64,000 nt of DNA from Exiguobacterium profundum (GTDB taxonomy: Bacteria; Bacillota; Bacilli; Exiguobacteriales; Exiguobacteriaceae): positions 887,331-951,330 of the forward strand of contig NZ_MRSV01000001.1 in NCBI RefSeq assembly GCF_001909285.1. The letters are read 5' to 3'. Shown in pieces: positions 24,665-33,518 of this stretch (position 1 is its first letter; every line of letters starts with the position of its first letter). The position numbers were made by a program, and so were the translations under genes. Below the pieces are notes generated by a model, which was not told the origin of the DNA, made no database searches, and worked only from the letters and a program-made list of their open reading frames with translations.

Positions 24665-26079
24665 AAATAGGAATTGTTGTCGAAGGGAGTTATCCATATG
24701 TGAGCGGCGGCGTATCGAGCTGGGTTCACATGCTGATGGAACAGATGCCGATGCATGAGTTTGAGATTATCTCAATCATGCCGAATCCGAAGACAGAGGC
24801 AGATTATCGCTATAAGTTACCGAAGAACGTCACAGGCGTCACCACGCTCGCCCTCAATCAACGGACGACACGGAAACGTCGACCGGAAGCGTTATCGGAA
24901 GCGGAACGGGAGCGAATCAAGACGTGGATGACATTCGGTCAAGTCGATTCGTCCATCTATCCGATTCTTGAAAATCAAATCGGGACACCAGAACAATTCT
25001 TCTCGAGTCGTCTCTTCTATCAGCTCGTCACGGAGAGCTATCAAGAAGAAGGGCAGGCCGGTTCGTTTATCGATTACTTTTGGATGTGGCGCAGTATGTA
25101 TGCGCCTGTCCTTGATTTACTCCAAGCCGGATTACCTCAGGTCGACCTCGTGCACGCGGCCTCGACCGGATATGCGGGTCTGATTGCGAGTGCGATGAAA
25201 GAACGACAAAACATTCCGTTTCTTTTGACTGAACACGGCATCTATTCGCGTGAACGGGAAGAAGAACTGTTGCAGGCATCTTGGATTCCGGCTGAGTTTC
25301 GCTCCCATTGGATTCAGTTCTTCCACCACATTTCCCGGGAAGCGTACCGAAAGGCAGATGACGTCATCACACTCTTTGAACGAAACGGCGAGTTGCAACG
25401 TCAGCTCGGTGCACCTGTTGAGAAATTAAGTATCATTCCGAACGGGATTGACGTGACGGGCTTGTCTGCTCTCGGGCATGTGCCGGGAGTGGATAAACTA
25501 CGAATCGGTGCCATCGTTCGCGTCGTTCCAATCAAAGATATTAAAACCATGATTTATGCGGCGAAACTGTTACAAGACATGCTCGTCCCGTTCGAACTGA
25601 CCATTATGGGACCACTTGATGAGGATAAGGAGTATGCGACGGAGTGCGAGATGCTCATTCGGCAACTCGAGCTTGAACAGTCCGTCTTGATGGTCGGAAA
25701 AGTCGATATTCGACAACACCTTCCCGAATTCGATGTTTGTTTGTTGACGAGTATCTCCGAAGGACAACCGCTTGCTGTACTAGAAGGTATGGCCGCTGGT
25801 GTCCCGTGGATTGTGACGGACGTCGGGGCCTGTGCGGAACTCGTGAACGGGCGACCGGATGAACCGTTCGGTCCGGCCGGATTTGTCGTTCCGCCGGTCA
25901 ATCCACGGCGAATCGCAGAGCGTTGCGCCTGGTTCCATCAAAATCGTGAAGATGCGCGCCGACTCGGACGAAACGGGCAACAGCGAGTCGAGACGTACTA
26001 TCGCACCGATCAGTTTATCGATGCATATCTACACTTATATGAAGAGAGGAGAGCGGTATATGGCGGGCATCGGGTTTAA
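24661..26079 (+). CDS. pelF: PelF, cytoplasmic Pel glycosyltransferase (GT4)
   Basis: 472 residues starting MKIGIVVEGSYPYVSGGVSS, the hallmark opening of PelF. GT-B fold with C-terminal nucleotide-sugar motifs IGAIVRVVPIKDIKTMI and LTSISEGQPLAVLEGMAAG (the EX7E pair). It polymerises the Pel chain from UDP-activated HexNAc. It overlaps pelA by 4 bases and pelG by 20 bases. Confidence 0.93.
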   Translation: MKIGIVVEGSYPYVSGGVSSWVHMLMEQMPMHEFEIISIMPNPKTEADYRYKLPKNVTGVTTLALNQRTTRKRRPEALSEAERERIKTWMTFGQVDSSIYPILENQIGTPEQFFSSRLFYQLVTESYQEEGQAGSFIDYFWMWRSMYAPVLDLLQAGLPQVDLVHAASTGYAGLIASAMKERQNIPFLLTEHGIYSREREEELLQASWIPAEFRSHWIQFFHHISREAYRKADDVITLFERNGELQRQLGAPVEKLSIIPNGIDVTGLSALGHVPGVDKLRIGAIVRVVPIKDIKTMIYAAKLLQDMLVPFELTIMGPLDEDKEYATECEMLIRQLELEQSVLMVGKVDIRQHLPEFDVCLLTSISEGQPLAVLEGMAAGVPWIVTDVGACAELVNGRPDEPFGPAGFVVPPVNPRRIAERCAWFHQNREDARRLGRNGQQRVETYYRTDQFIDAYLHLYEERRAVYGGHRV

Positions 26080-27520
26080 GTTACAACAGTTGTTTCAAGA
26101 AGACTACTTCTCTTCACGAATCAAAGCATATGCATTTGCCGGGCTCGTCACATCAGGACCATGGCTGATCGTCATCGTCACGATTGCCCTCATGCAGTGG
26201 CTGACGAGCTATCTATCTATCGCTACACTCGAAGAACGCACGACGTTCAATTTGATCGTCTCTTACAGTTTTATTTTTTCGCAAGTCTTTCTCGGCGTGC
26301 AGCAGCTCGTTGTCACGAGGTACTTGGCGGATTGTTTTTATGAGAAACGATATGAAGACATCTTCCCGGCGTTCATCGGGATGATGAAGACGACGGTCGC
26401 CATCGCGTCGCTGTTGTTCGCTATCTTCCTCATGTTCTCTGAACTCCCTGCTTTATTGAACGCGTTGGCATTCGTCCTATTCATGACGGTCAACCTCATT
26501 TGGGTACACTTCTTGTTCCTCAGTGCGGCCAAGTTCTATCAGGCGGTAGCCTATAGCTTTGTGGCCGGTGGCATCGTCTCAGTCGCCGCGGTCCTCATCA
26601 CGGACCAGTTCTTGATGCAATATTTGACGGAGTCCTACATGAAGAGCTTCGCGTTGACAGCGAGTATGACACTCGGTCTTGTCGTCACGTTGTTCGGCTT
26701 GTTCACATCGATGCTCCTTACGTTCCCAAACCGTAGTACGGTCGGTCAGTTCTCGTTCTATCGCTATTTTGACCGCTACCCGGCACTCTTTTGGACCAGT
26801 TTTCTCTATAACATCGGGATCTGGGTCGGCACATGGATCATCTGGTTCGCGGAAGGAGGGAGTGTCCACCTCGACACATTCCGCTATCATCCGATCTATG
26901 ACACAGCTATCTTCCTCTCTTATTTGACGATCATTCCGACGATGACGATATTCGTTGTGTCGGTCGAGACGCGTTTTTATGAGCGGTATCGCGTGTTTTA
27001 TGGATACGTGAACGAAGGTGGGACGTACCAACAGATTCAACGTTCGAAAGCGGCCATGCTCCTCGTCTTACGACAAGAGTTGCAACGACTGTTCCGAAAT
27101 CAAGGGCTCGTGTCGCTTCTCTTTATTCTGTTCGCGGCCGTCTTGTTCCCGCTACTAGGTCTGTCACCTGAGATTCGGGATGTCTTTCAAATGACGACGA
27201 TTGGTGCCTTTTCAAACGCCATGGTGCTCGTTCTCACGCTCGTCCTGCTCTATTTTGAAGATCATCGGGGAGCGGCGTATACATCGGCACTCTTCATCAC
27301 GATGAATGCAGGGTTGACGTTCTTGCTATTACCACTTGGACCAGACAGTTACGGTCTTAGTTTTGCGATTGGTTGCACGATTGCGTTCGCGTTCTCACTC
27401 ATTCGCTTGATTCGATATGTATCCGAGATTGATTATCACACGTTTAGCCGAAGCGAAACACCTCCGCGTACGGATACATTCCGTCGTGTCGGGGACTGGC
27501 TCAATGATCGCTCGGCTTAA
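26060..27520 (+). CDS. pelG: PelG, Pel exporter (12-TM, MOP-like)
   Basis: 486 residues with about 12 membrane helices. MAGIGFKLQQLFQEDYFSSR followed by AYAFAGLVTSGPWLIVIV is the typical PelG N-terminus. AGAGGAG lies before ATG 26060; the in-frame extension to 25859 lies within pelF and is rejected. PelG passes the growing Pel polymer across the membrane. Confidence 0.92.
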   Translation: MAGIGFKLQQLFQEDYFSSRIKAYAFAGLVTSGPWLIVIVTIALMQWLTSYLSIATLEERTTFNLIVSYSFIFSQVFLGVQQLVVTRYLADCFYEKRYEDIFPAFIGMMKTTVAIASLLFAIFLMFSELPALLNALAFVLFMTVNLIWVHFLFLSAAKFYQAVAYSFVAGGIVSVAAVLITDQFLMQYLTESYMKSFALTASMTLGLVVTLFGLFTSMLLTFPNRSTVGQFSFYRYFDRYPALFWTSFLYNIGIWVGTWIIWFAEGGSVHLDTFRYHPIYDTAIFLSYLTIIPTMTIFVVSVETRFYERYRVFYGYVNEGGTYQQIQRSKAAMLLVLRQELQRLFRNQGLVSLLFILFAAVLFPLLGLSPEIRDVFQMTTIGAFSNAMVLVLTLVLLYFEDHRGAAYTSALFITMNAGLTFLLLPLGPDSYGLSFAIGCTIAFAFSLIRLIRYVSEIDYHTFSRSETPPRTDTFRRVGDWLNDRSA

Positions 27521-27561
27521 CAATCGCAGCAGATGAACTTTCAGAAAATGGGGTGAAGCAC

Positions 27562-28578
27562 ATGAAAACAATTTTTGTGACAGGTGGCGCGGGGTATATC
27601 GGGACACACACGACGGTGCAATTGCTTGAGGAAGGATACGAAGTCGTCATTTTGGACAACTTGTCCAATAGCCGACAAGAGGCGATTCAGCGAATCGAGA
27701 TCCTGACTGGAAAGACGGTCACCTTATACGTGGGCGACATTCGAGATCAGGAATTGCTTGATGAAATCTTCTCCACGCACTCGATTCATGCGGTCGTTCA
27801 CTTCGCGGGTCTAAAGGCAGTCGGCGAATCCGTCAGCCAACCACTTCACTACTATGACAACAACGTAGCTGGGACGCTCGTCTTGTTACGGATGATGAAT
27901 CAATTTGGGATAAAACGTATCGTCTTCAGTTCATCGGCGACCGTTTACGGAATCCCAACCACATCTCCGGTCGATGAATCGTTCCCGCTCAGTGCGACCA
28001 ATCCATATGGACGAACGAAACTGATGATCGAAGAGATATTGCGCGACCTTTATACAGCTGATTCTTCTTGGTCGATTGCGATTCTTCGCTATTTCAATCC
28101 GATTGGCGCGCACGACTCCGGGACGATCGGCGAAGATCCGTTCGATGTCCCAAACAACTTGATGCCATACATCACACAAGTCGCGGCCGGGCGTCTAAAA
28201 GAGCTTCAAGTGTTCGGGGATGACTATCCGACGCATGACGGGACAGGCGTGCGCGACTATATCCATGTCGTAGATTTGGCGCTTGGTCATTTGAAGGCGT
28301 TGGAGTATGTGGGGAAATATGAAGGGGTGGAGGCGTTCAACCTCGGGACAGGGAAAGGATACAGCGTCCTTGATTTGCTTCAAACGTTCCAACAGGAGAG
28401 CGGACAGACGATTCCTTATCAAATCACGGATAAACGAGACGGAGACGTCGCGGCGATATTTGCCGACCCGCAAAAGTCTAAGGCCATTCTTGGCTGGGAA
28501 GTGCGACATGACATTGAAGCGATGTGTCGGGACGCTTGGCGTTGGCAATCGAATAATCCGAAAGGGTACAGTGAATAA
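27562..28578 (+). CDS. galE: UDP-glucose/UDP-GlcNAc 4-epimerase (first copy, Pel-linked)
   Basis: 338 residues, SDR fold: TGGAGYIGTHTTVQL NAD-binding motif, SSSATVYG, YxxxK as NPYGRTKLMIEE, and the RYFNPIGAH and YIHVVDLA signatures. GGGGTGA precedes ATG 27562, 40 bases after pelG, so it is probably the sixth gene of the Pel operon, supplying UDP-GalNAc or UDP-Gal. A second galE lies in the galactose operon at 44691. Whether it acts on N-acetylated sugars cannot be told here. Confidence 0.88.
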   Translation: MKTIFVTGGAGYIGTHTTVQLLEEGYEVVILDNLSNSRQEAIQRIEILTGKTVTLYVGDIRDQELLDEIFSTHSIHAVVHFAGLKAVGESVSQPLHYYDNNVAGTLVLLRMMNQFGIKRIVFSSSATVYGIPTTSPVDESFPLSATNPYGRTKLMIEEILRDLYTADSSWSIAILRYFNPIGAHDSGTIGEDPFDVPNNLMPYITQVAAGRLKELQVFGDDYPTHDGTGVRDYIHVVDLALGHLKALEYVGKYEGVEAFNLGTGKGYSVLDLLQTFQQESGQTIPYQITDKRDGDVAAIFADPQKSKAILGWEVRHDIEAMCRDAWRWQSNNPKGYSE

Positions 28579-28591
28579 ATCCTATGAAGTA

Positions 28592-28626
28592 GGCGGTCAT
28601 CACACGATGGTCGTCTCTTTTTGTGT
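28592..28626 (+). terminator. Terminator of the Pel-galE operon
   Basis: CGGTCATC and GATGGTCG pair fully when two G-U pairs are allowed, with an ACAC loop, followed by TCTCTTTTT. Confidence 0.55.
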
Positions 28627-28649
28627 TAGATTGGATAGCGAACGGGAAC
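28625..28649 (+). promoter_or_regulatory. Weak sigma-B-like promoter
   Basis: GTTAGA and GGGAAC are 13 bases apart, 36 bases before the FMN reductase gene. The -35 match is poor, so this is tentative. Confidence 0.25.
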
Positions 28650-28684
28650 ACCTAATGGAACGTCATTTACTTAGGAGGGATCGG

Positions 28685-29299
28685 ATGAAAGCTTTGTTTT
28701 TGAACTGTTCGCTAAAAGGTGGAGACACGACGTCCCATACGGAAGGATTGATTCGTGACATCATCCCACACTTCGATGCGCTCGACGTCGAATCCGAGAT
28801 TGTTCGGATTGTTGATTACAACGTCAAGTTCGGTGTGACGGAAGATGAAGGGGATGGGGACGAGTGGCCACAGATTTTTGAGAAAGTGAAGGCCGCGAAT
28901 ATTGTCGTGATTGGGACACCACTCTGGCTCGGGGAGAAGAGTAGCGTCGCCACCCAAGTGATCGAACGGCTATATGGCGGTAGCGGACTGACGAACAAAT
29001 CAGGACAGGCGATTTACTACAACAAGGTCGGTGGAGTCGTCGTCACGGGGAATGAGGATGGGGCGAAACACGCCTGTGCTTCGATTCTATATGGATTGTC
29101 CCACATCGGTTTCACCGTGCCGCCGAATGTCGACACGTACTGGGTCGGAGAAGCGGGACCAGGTGATTCGTACCTTGATGCTGGACGAGAAAATGAATTC
29201 ACGAAGTCTCACGGAAAGACGATGGCATATAATCTCGTCCATTTTGCGAGAATGCTTAAAAACCATCCAATTCCGGCAGAAGGGAATACGATGGAATGA
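28685..29299 (+). CDS. NAD(P)H-dependent FMN reductase / flavodoxin-fold oxidoreductase
   Basis: 204 residues, FMN_red fold: MKALFLNCSLKGGDTTSHTE carries the phosphate-binding loop, ANIVVIGTPLWLGEKSSV the second FMN loop, and GGVVVTGNEDGAKHACASIL the third. The start has TTAGGAGGG 6 bases upstream. Likely a flavin or quinone-type reductase; the electron acceptor is unknown. Monocistronic. Confidence 0.85.
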   Translation: MKALFLNCSLKGGDTTSHTEGLIRDIIPHFDALDVESEIVRIVDYNVKFGVTEDEGDGDEWPQIFEKVKAANIVVIGTPLWLGEKSSVATQVIERLYGGSGLTNKSGQAIYYNKVGGVVVTGNEDGAKHACASILYGLSHIGFTVPPNVDTYWVGEAGPGDSYLDAGRENEFTKSHGKTMAYNLVHFARMLKNHPIPAEGNTME

Positions 29300-29300
29300 G

Positions 29301-29332
29301 TAAAGGTCTCGACCAATCGGTCGAGACCTTTA
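29301..29332. terminator. Bidirectional terminator
   Basis: AAAGGTCTCGACC and GGTCGAGACCTTT flank an AATC loop between two convergent genes. Confidence 0.75.
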
Positions 29333-29336
29333 TGGC

Positions 29337-30221
29337 TTACTCTTTCTTCTCCACCGCATGCCCACCGAACTCGTTCCGTAATGCCGCGACGACCTTGCCC
29401 GAGAACGTATCCTCTTGAAGCGAGCGTTGACGCATCATGAGGGAGAGTGCGATGACCGGTGTCGGGACGTCGTACTCGAGTGCCGTCTCGACCGTCCATT
29501 TGCCTTCACCGGATGCATGCATGACCCCGCGAATGTCGTCGAGCTTCGCATCTTTCGAGAAGGCACTCTCCGTCAGTTCCATGAGCCATGAGCGAATGAC
29601 CGACCCGTGATTCCAAACGCGTGCGACATCTTCATATTCATAGTCGAACGGACTCTTCTCGAGCACTTCAAAGCCTTCGGCAATCGCCTGCATCATCCCA
29701 TACTCAATCCCGTTATGCACCATCTTCAAAAAGTGACCACTTCCGCTCGGTCCTGCGTACAAATAGCCCTGGTCGGTCGAGACGTCTTGGAAAAGTTGCT
29801 CGATCTTTCCGAACGCCTCCAAATCGCCTCCGATCATCGTACACGCCCCGTGACGGGCACCTTCCATCCCACCACTCGTCCCAACGTCGAAGAAATAAAT
29901 CAGTTTTTCTTTGAAATGGTCGGCACGCCGCATCGATTCCTTATAGTTCGAGTTCCCTCCGTCGATGACGATGTCGCCCGGCGAGAGAAGATTGTGCAAG
30001 TCGTTCAAGACGTGTTCGGTCACGTCACCCGCCGGCACCATCACCCAGACGACGCGAGGGGCTTGAAGCGCGGAAACGACCTCCTGCAAAGAGGCTTTCG
30101 TCTCAAATTGACTCGTCGATACGTTTCCCGGGTCATACCCGACGACACGATGCCCATTGTCTGTCAAATTCAGAGCCAAATTGAGGCCCATTTTACCAAG
30201 TCCAATCATACCGATTTCCAT
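29337..30221 (-). CDS. gnd: 6-phosphogluconate dehydrogenase, decarboxylating (second copy)
   Basis: 294 residues, closely similar along its length to the gluconate-operon copy at 7137 (MEIGMIGLGKMGLNLALNL, IVIDGGNSNYK, GSGHFLKMVHNGIEYGMM). GGGGTGG lies 5 bases before the ATG at 30221; the longer frame is rejected. It stands alone and lacks the GGAA-T7 motif, so it may be the constitutive pentose-phosphate enzyme while the first copy is gluconate-induced. Confidence 0.9.
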   Translation of the reverse strand: MEIGMIGLGKMGLNLALNLTDNGHRVVGYDPGNVSTSQFETKASLQEVVSALQAPRVVWVMVPAGDVTEHVLNDLHNLLSPGDIVIDGGNSNYKESMRRADHFKEKLIYFFDVGTSGGMEGARHGACTMIGGDLEAFGKIEQLFQDVSTDQGYLYAGPSGSGHFLKMVHNGIEYGMMQAIAEGFEVLEKSPFDYEYEDVARVWNHGSVIRSWLMELTESAFSKDAKLDDIRGVMHASGEGKWTVETALEYDVPTPVIALSLMMRQRSLQEDTFSGKVVAALRNEFGGHAVEKKE

Positions 30222-30347
30222 TCGTTCCACCCCATTTGTAAGATTTAGTCCTCTATAGGGCATACCCGAAATAACGATTGCTCAAAAGGACAGCTTGCCC
30301 GAGATGTAGAATGATATAAGTGCAACAGTGATGAGAGGAGGGTGGCG

Positions 30348-31226
30348 ATGTTTGAAAATGTATTTCGACTGGCCGTAGACGTCAGGCATCGATTCAAAGA
30401 CCATCATATTAATGACTACAGTGCCACATTGGCGTTTTTTTGGTTTTTATCCATCTTTCCGACGTTTTTTGTCTTTTTTGCCGTGATGGCATGGTTTCAA
30501 ATCGATGATGCGCTTCTCATCGAACAGATTGAGACACTCATTCCAGGGTCAAGTGTGCGTGAACTGTTATCTATCGTCTATGACGTGAGCGGAAATTTGA
30601 ACGGTGGACTGTTATCAGTCAGTGCCATCATCGCGTTTTGGTCGGCCTCGAACGGGACGGCGCGACTCGTCAAGCTGACGGTGTTCGCATATGGGGAGAC
30701 GGAAGCGCGCGGCTATATCTTCCGACGATTGATCGGGTTGCTCGTGATTTTAGCAGGGAGCATCGGGGCGGTCATCTTGATTGTGTTTCATCTATTCGGT
30801 CAAGAATTTGTCGAATTGATTTATGCCCTCTATCCAAAAGTCGAAGAATTCGACCGCTTGTCGACTCTGACGCGCTATACGGTCTCGACGCTCATCTTGA
30901 TCATGGCTTTCTCACTCTTTTATAAAATCGCGCCACAACAGCGAGTACGGTTCATCGAAACACTTCCTGGAGCCGTGTTTGCGGTCATCTCGTGGCAATT
31001 GCTGTCGACCGGATACAGTGTCTATGTCGAACGCTTCTCGATTCTAGGGGACACGTATGGCACGATTGGTGCGGTGATTCTACTACAAATTTGGCTCTAT
31101 CTGACAGCAGCAACGATGCTGATTGGGGCAGAAATCAATGCGGCATGGCCCTACCATATGACCCGCCAACCGACCCGGACCCATTTCCCGAAACAAAAAA
31201 AGGGATATCGTGATTATTCTTTGTGA
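30348..31226 (+). CDS. YihY/virulence factor BrkB family membrane protein
   Basis: 292 residues with six membrane helices and the family motifs ALAFFWFLSIFPTFF-like near residue 30, FWSASNGTARLVKLT near 100, and TYGTIGAVILLQIWLYLTA near 240. Often mislabelled RNase BN; transport function is unproven. GAGAGGAGGG precedes ATG 30348. The LCP gene follows 68 bases later. Confidence 0.88.
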   Translation: MFENVFRLAVDVRHRFKDHHINDYSATLAFFWFLSIFPTFFVFFAVMAWFQIDDALLIEQIETLIPGSSVRELLSIVYDVSGNLNGGLLSVSAIIAFWSASNGTARLVKLTVFAYGETEARGYIFRRLIGLLVILAGSIGAVILIVFHLFGQEFVELIYALYPKVEEFDRLSTLTRYTVSTLILIMAFSLFYKIAPQQRVRFIETLPGAVFAVISWQLLSTGYSVYVERFSILGDTYGTIGAVILLQIWLYLTAATMLIGAEINAAWPYHMTRQPTRTHFPKQKKGYRDYSL

Positions 31227-31294
31227 ACATGCTTTAAAACAACCCGTGGCATGGGAATAAACTAGTACTATTTCACGGAAGAAGGTGTGGCCGC

Positions 31295-32218
31295 ATGGCG
31301 AAACATCGTAAACCATCAAAGTGGAAAATCGTACTAGGGGTTGTAGCAGGCGTCATGGCCTTGGTGCTCATCACGGGTGGCGCGTTCGTCTGGTCAATGG
31401 TAAAAGAAGTCGATGACACCGTCGCACAAGTGAATGACAACTTGAAAATCAGCAAAGAGCGCAAGCAGGTCGAGACCATTGAACGCAAAGAGTCTGTTTC
31501 CATTCTCTTGCTTGGAATTGACCGACGCGGGACCGAACAGGGACGGAGTGACTCAATCATCGTGCTGACACTCAATCCGGAACTTGATGAAGGAGCGATG
31601 CTCTCGATTCCCCGGGATACAAAGACTGAAATCGTCGGGAAAGGGACACGTGATAAGATCAATCATGCCTATGCGTTCGGTGGGGCCGAAATGGCAATGA
31701 ATACGGTCGAGAATTTCCTCGACATCCCAATCGATTATGTCATCGAGACGGATATGGAGGCATTCAGCGACGTCGTGGATGCACTCGGAGGCATTACCGT
31801 CATGAATAAATTTGCGTTCTCGACAGAAGATTACACGTTTCCCGTTGGTGAGGTGACGTTAGACGGAGAAGCGGCACTCGATTACACGCGGATGCGCTAT
31901 AACGATCCAAACGGTGACTTCGGACGTCAAGAACGTCAGCGTGATGTCGTCGCCGCCATCATCAAAAAAGGACGGACGGACTTCTCACTCGACAAGGTCA
32001 CCGCGTTACTCGAGGTGGTCGGCGATCAGGCGAAGACGAATATCGAGCTCAATGAATTCGTCTCTTTGTCGACGGACTATATGAACGCGTTCCGCAACGC
32101 GAGTATCTTACGGCTTGAGGGTGCGGGCGGATTAGAGGGGGACGGCATCTATTATTGGAATCCGGAATCTTCTTCGTTGAATGGCGTTCAGGAAGAGTTG
32201 AAACGATTGATGGAGTAA
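31295..32218 (+). CDS. LytR-CpsA-Psr (LCP) family ligase
   Basis: 307 residues: short basic N-terminus, one membrane helix (about 12-34), and an extracellular LCP domain with LLLGIDRR, GRSDSIIVLTLNPE, MLSIPRDT, KINHAYAFGG, ALDYTRMRYNDPNGDFGRQE, the conserved Arg and Asp residues that bind polyprenyl pyrophosphate. LCP enzymes attach wall teichoic acid or capsule to peptidoglycan. The nearby YwqE-type phosphatase and the capsule locus suggest capsule, but teichoic acid is equally possible. Confidence 0.92.
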   Translation: MAKHRKPSKWKIVLGVVAGVMALVLITGGAFVWSMVKEVDDTVAQVNDNLKISKERKQVETIERKESVSILLLGIDRRGTEQGRSDSIIVLTLNPELDEGAMLSIPRDTKTEIVGKGTRDKINHAYAFGGAEMAMNTVENFLDIPIDYVIETDMEAFSDVVDALGGITVMNKFAFSTEDYTFPVGEVTLDGEAALDYTRMRYNDPNGDFGRQERQRDVVAAIIKKGRTDFSLDKVTALLEVVGDQAKTNIELNEFVSLSTDYMNAFRNASILRLEGAGGLEGDGIYYWNPESSSLNGVQEELKRLME

Positions 32219-32248
32219 ACTGTCTGACCCAAGTCGGACAGTTTTTTT
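32218..32248 (+). terminator. Terminator of the LCP gene
   Basis: AACTGTC and GGACAGTT flank an 11-base loop followed by seven T. Confidence 0.75.
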
Positions 32249-32306
32249 GTGTTTTTTATGAAACGGAAAGTGGGAGAAATAAAGAGATGCCAAGGAGGGA
32301 TGAGTC

Positions 32307-33512
32307 ATGAAATGGGAAACGATTGAAGAGGTGCTCCTCGAACTCGGGGAGACCTCGCAAGAAAAGTGGGAACGGTTGTTTGAGAAGTGGTCGGATCATC
32401 GTTGGCACGACCATGAACGCCCTTCTGAAAAAACAAACGTCTTGTTGGTGGATGCCGGTTTTATCCTGACTGACGGACGAGCGAACCTCGAGGCTCTCCA
32501 TCAATGGTTAGCCGATCATGTCCAAACGACGGTGAGTGATCTCTATCTCGTCTCCCTGTTTCCGTATCAAACGAAACAACAGGACACAGCCATCGACTCG
32601 CGGGTGCAACTGTTCGAAGACTTAGGACGTTTCACCGATGAGTTCGATTTGATTTACGAGATGACGCCTGAAGCATGGAATGAGTCACAACTCGACCTTG
32701 TCACCGTAACAGATGAACTGATTGAACGTCTGGCGTATGGAGCGACGAAAATCCGTGTCCATGTCGAGTCGTTTCGCGGAATAGAACCGGAACGAGTCAA
32801 ACACATCCTCAAACTGTGGCGTACGATTATGCATACGTATAAGCCGAATGCACAGCTCATCGTTGCCAATGAACGTGTCGATTCAGTCCTAAACTTTGAG
32901 GAAGAGGCGGACGTCGTCTGTCATTTCGACTTATCCAGTCATGTCATTTTAGCGTTTGCGCAGGCCAATGTGACACGATTGACCGATTGGGCGAGACAAG
33001 TTCATTCACTGAGAGCCAATCAAACATATTTCAATTTCCTATCTTCAGCGGAACGTGATCCGTTTGAGAAAAATCTGATGGACACTAACCCAGATGTGAT
33101 TCTCGCAGCCCACAGTGTATTGTTGTCGCTTCAAGGGATTCCGTTGATTGATTACCGAACTTTATTTGGGGTGTCGCAACCGGTTGAACAGGAAGATCTC
33201 GTCCGAGCATTGAAACGCGATCCGGATCGACTTCGTGTTTATGAAGGGATATTGAGCCAATTGAATGTGAAACGACTCCATCCTGCCTTGTCCCCTTACA
33301 TTGGTCAAGAGGTCCTAAATCTCGATCGGCGCGTTTTCGCTGTTAAGCGAACGCATCAAGAGGAGACCCTACTGTTATTGACGAATATGAGTGAAGAGAC
33401 GGTGCAGACGGATTGTGAAGGGACGAGTCTCTTTACAGAAGAATGGATGACAAATGTAACGCTTCGCCCGTATGAATATGTTTGGCTAAAACAATCACAC
33501 AATGGAGAGTGA
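32307..33512 (+). CDS. Sucrose-phosphorylase-like GH13 protein with substituted catalytic residues
   Basis: 401 residues following the order of GH13_18 (sucrose/glucosylglycerate phosphorylase) barrels: YLVSLFPYQ (LPF region) at 80-87, AIDSRVQLFEDLG (DYxxVD region) near 95-107, QLDL at 128-131, TYFNFLSSAERDP at 240-252 and ILAAHSVLLSLQGIPLIDYR near 265-284. At the three catalytic positions the family Asp-Glu-Asp appears as His152 (IRVHVES), Ala187 (LIVANER) and Ala248-Glu249 instead of His-Asp. It is also about 80 residues shorter than active members. A non-catalytic binding or regulatory protein is likely. GGAGGG precedes the ATG; the phosphatase gene follows after 6 bases, so the two share a transcript. 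Alignment is from memory. Confidence 0.6.
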   Translation: MKWETIEEVLLELGETSQEKWERLFEKWSDHRWHDHERPSEKTNVLLVDAGFILTDGRANLEALHQWLADHVQTTVSDLYLVSLFPYQTKQQDTAIDSRVQLFEDLGRFTDEFDLIYEMTPEAWNESQLDLVTVTDELIERLAYGATKIRVHVESFRGIEPERVKHILKLWRTIMHTYKPNAQLIVANERVDSVLNFEEEADVVCHFDLSSHVILAFAQANVTRLTDWARQVHSLRANQTYFNFLSSAERDPFEKNLMDTNPDVILAAHSVLLSLQGIPLIDYRTLFGVSQPVEQEDLVRALKRDPDRLRVYEGILSQLNVKRLHPALSPYIGQEVLNLDRRVFAVKRTHQEETLLLLTNMSEETVQTDCEGTSLFTEEWMTNVTLRPYEYVWLKQSHNGE

Positions 33513-33518
33513 ACACTC

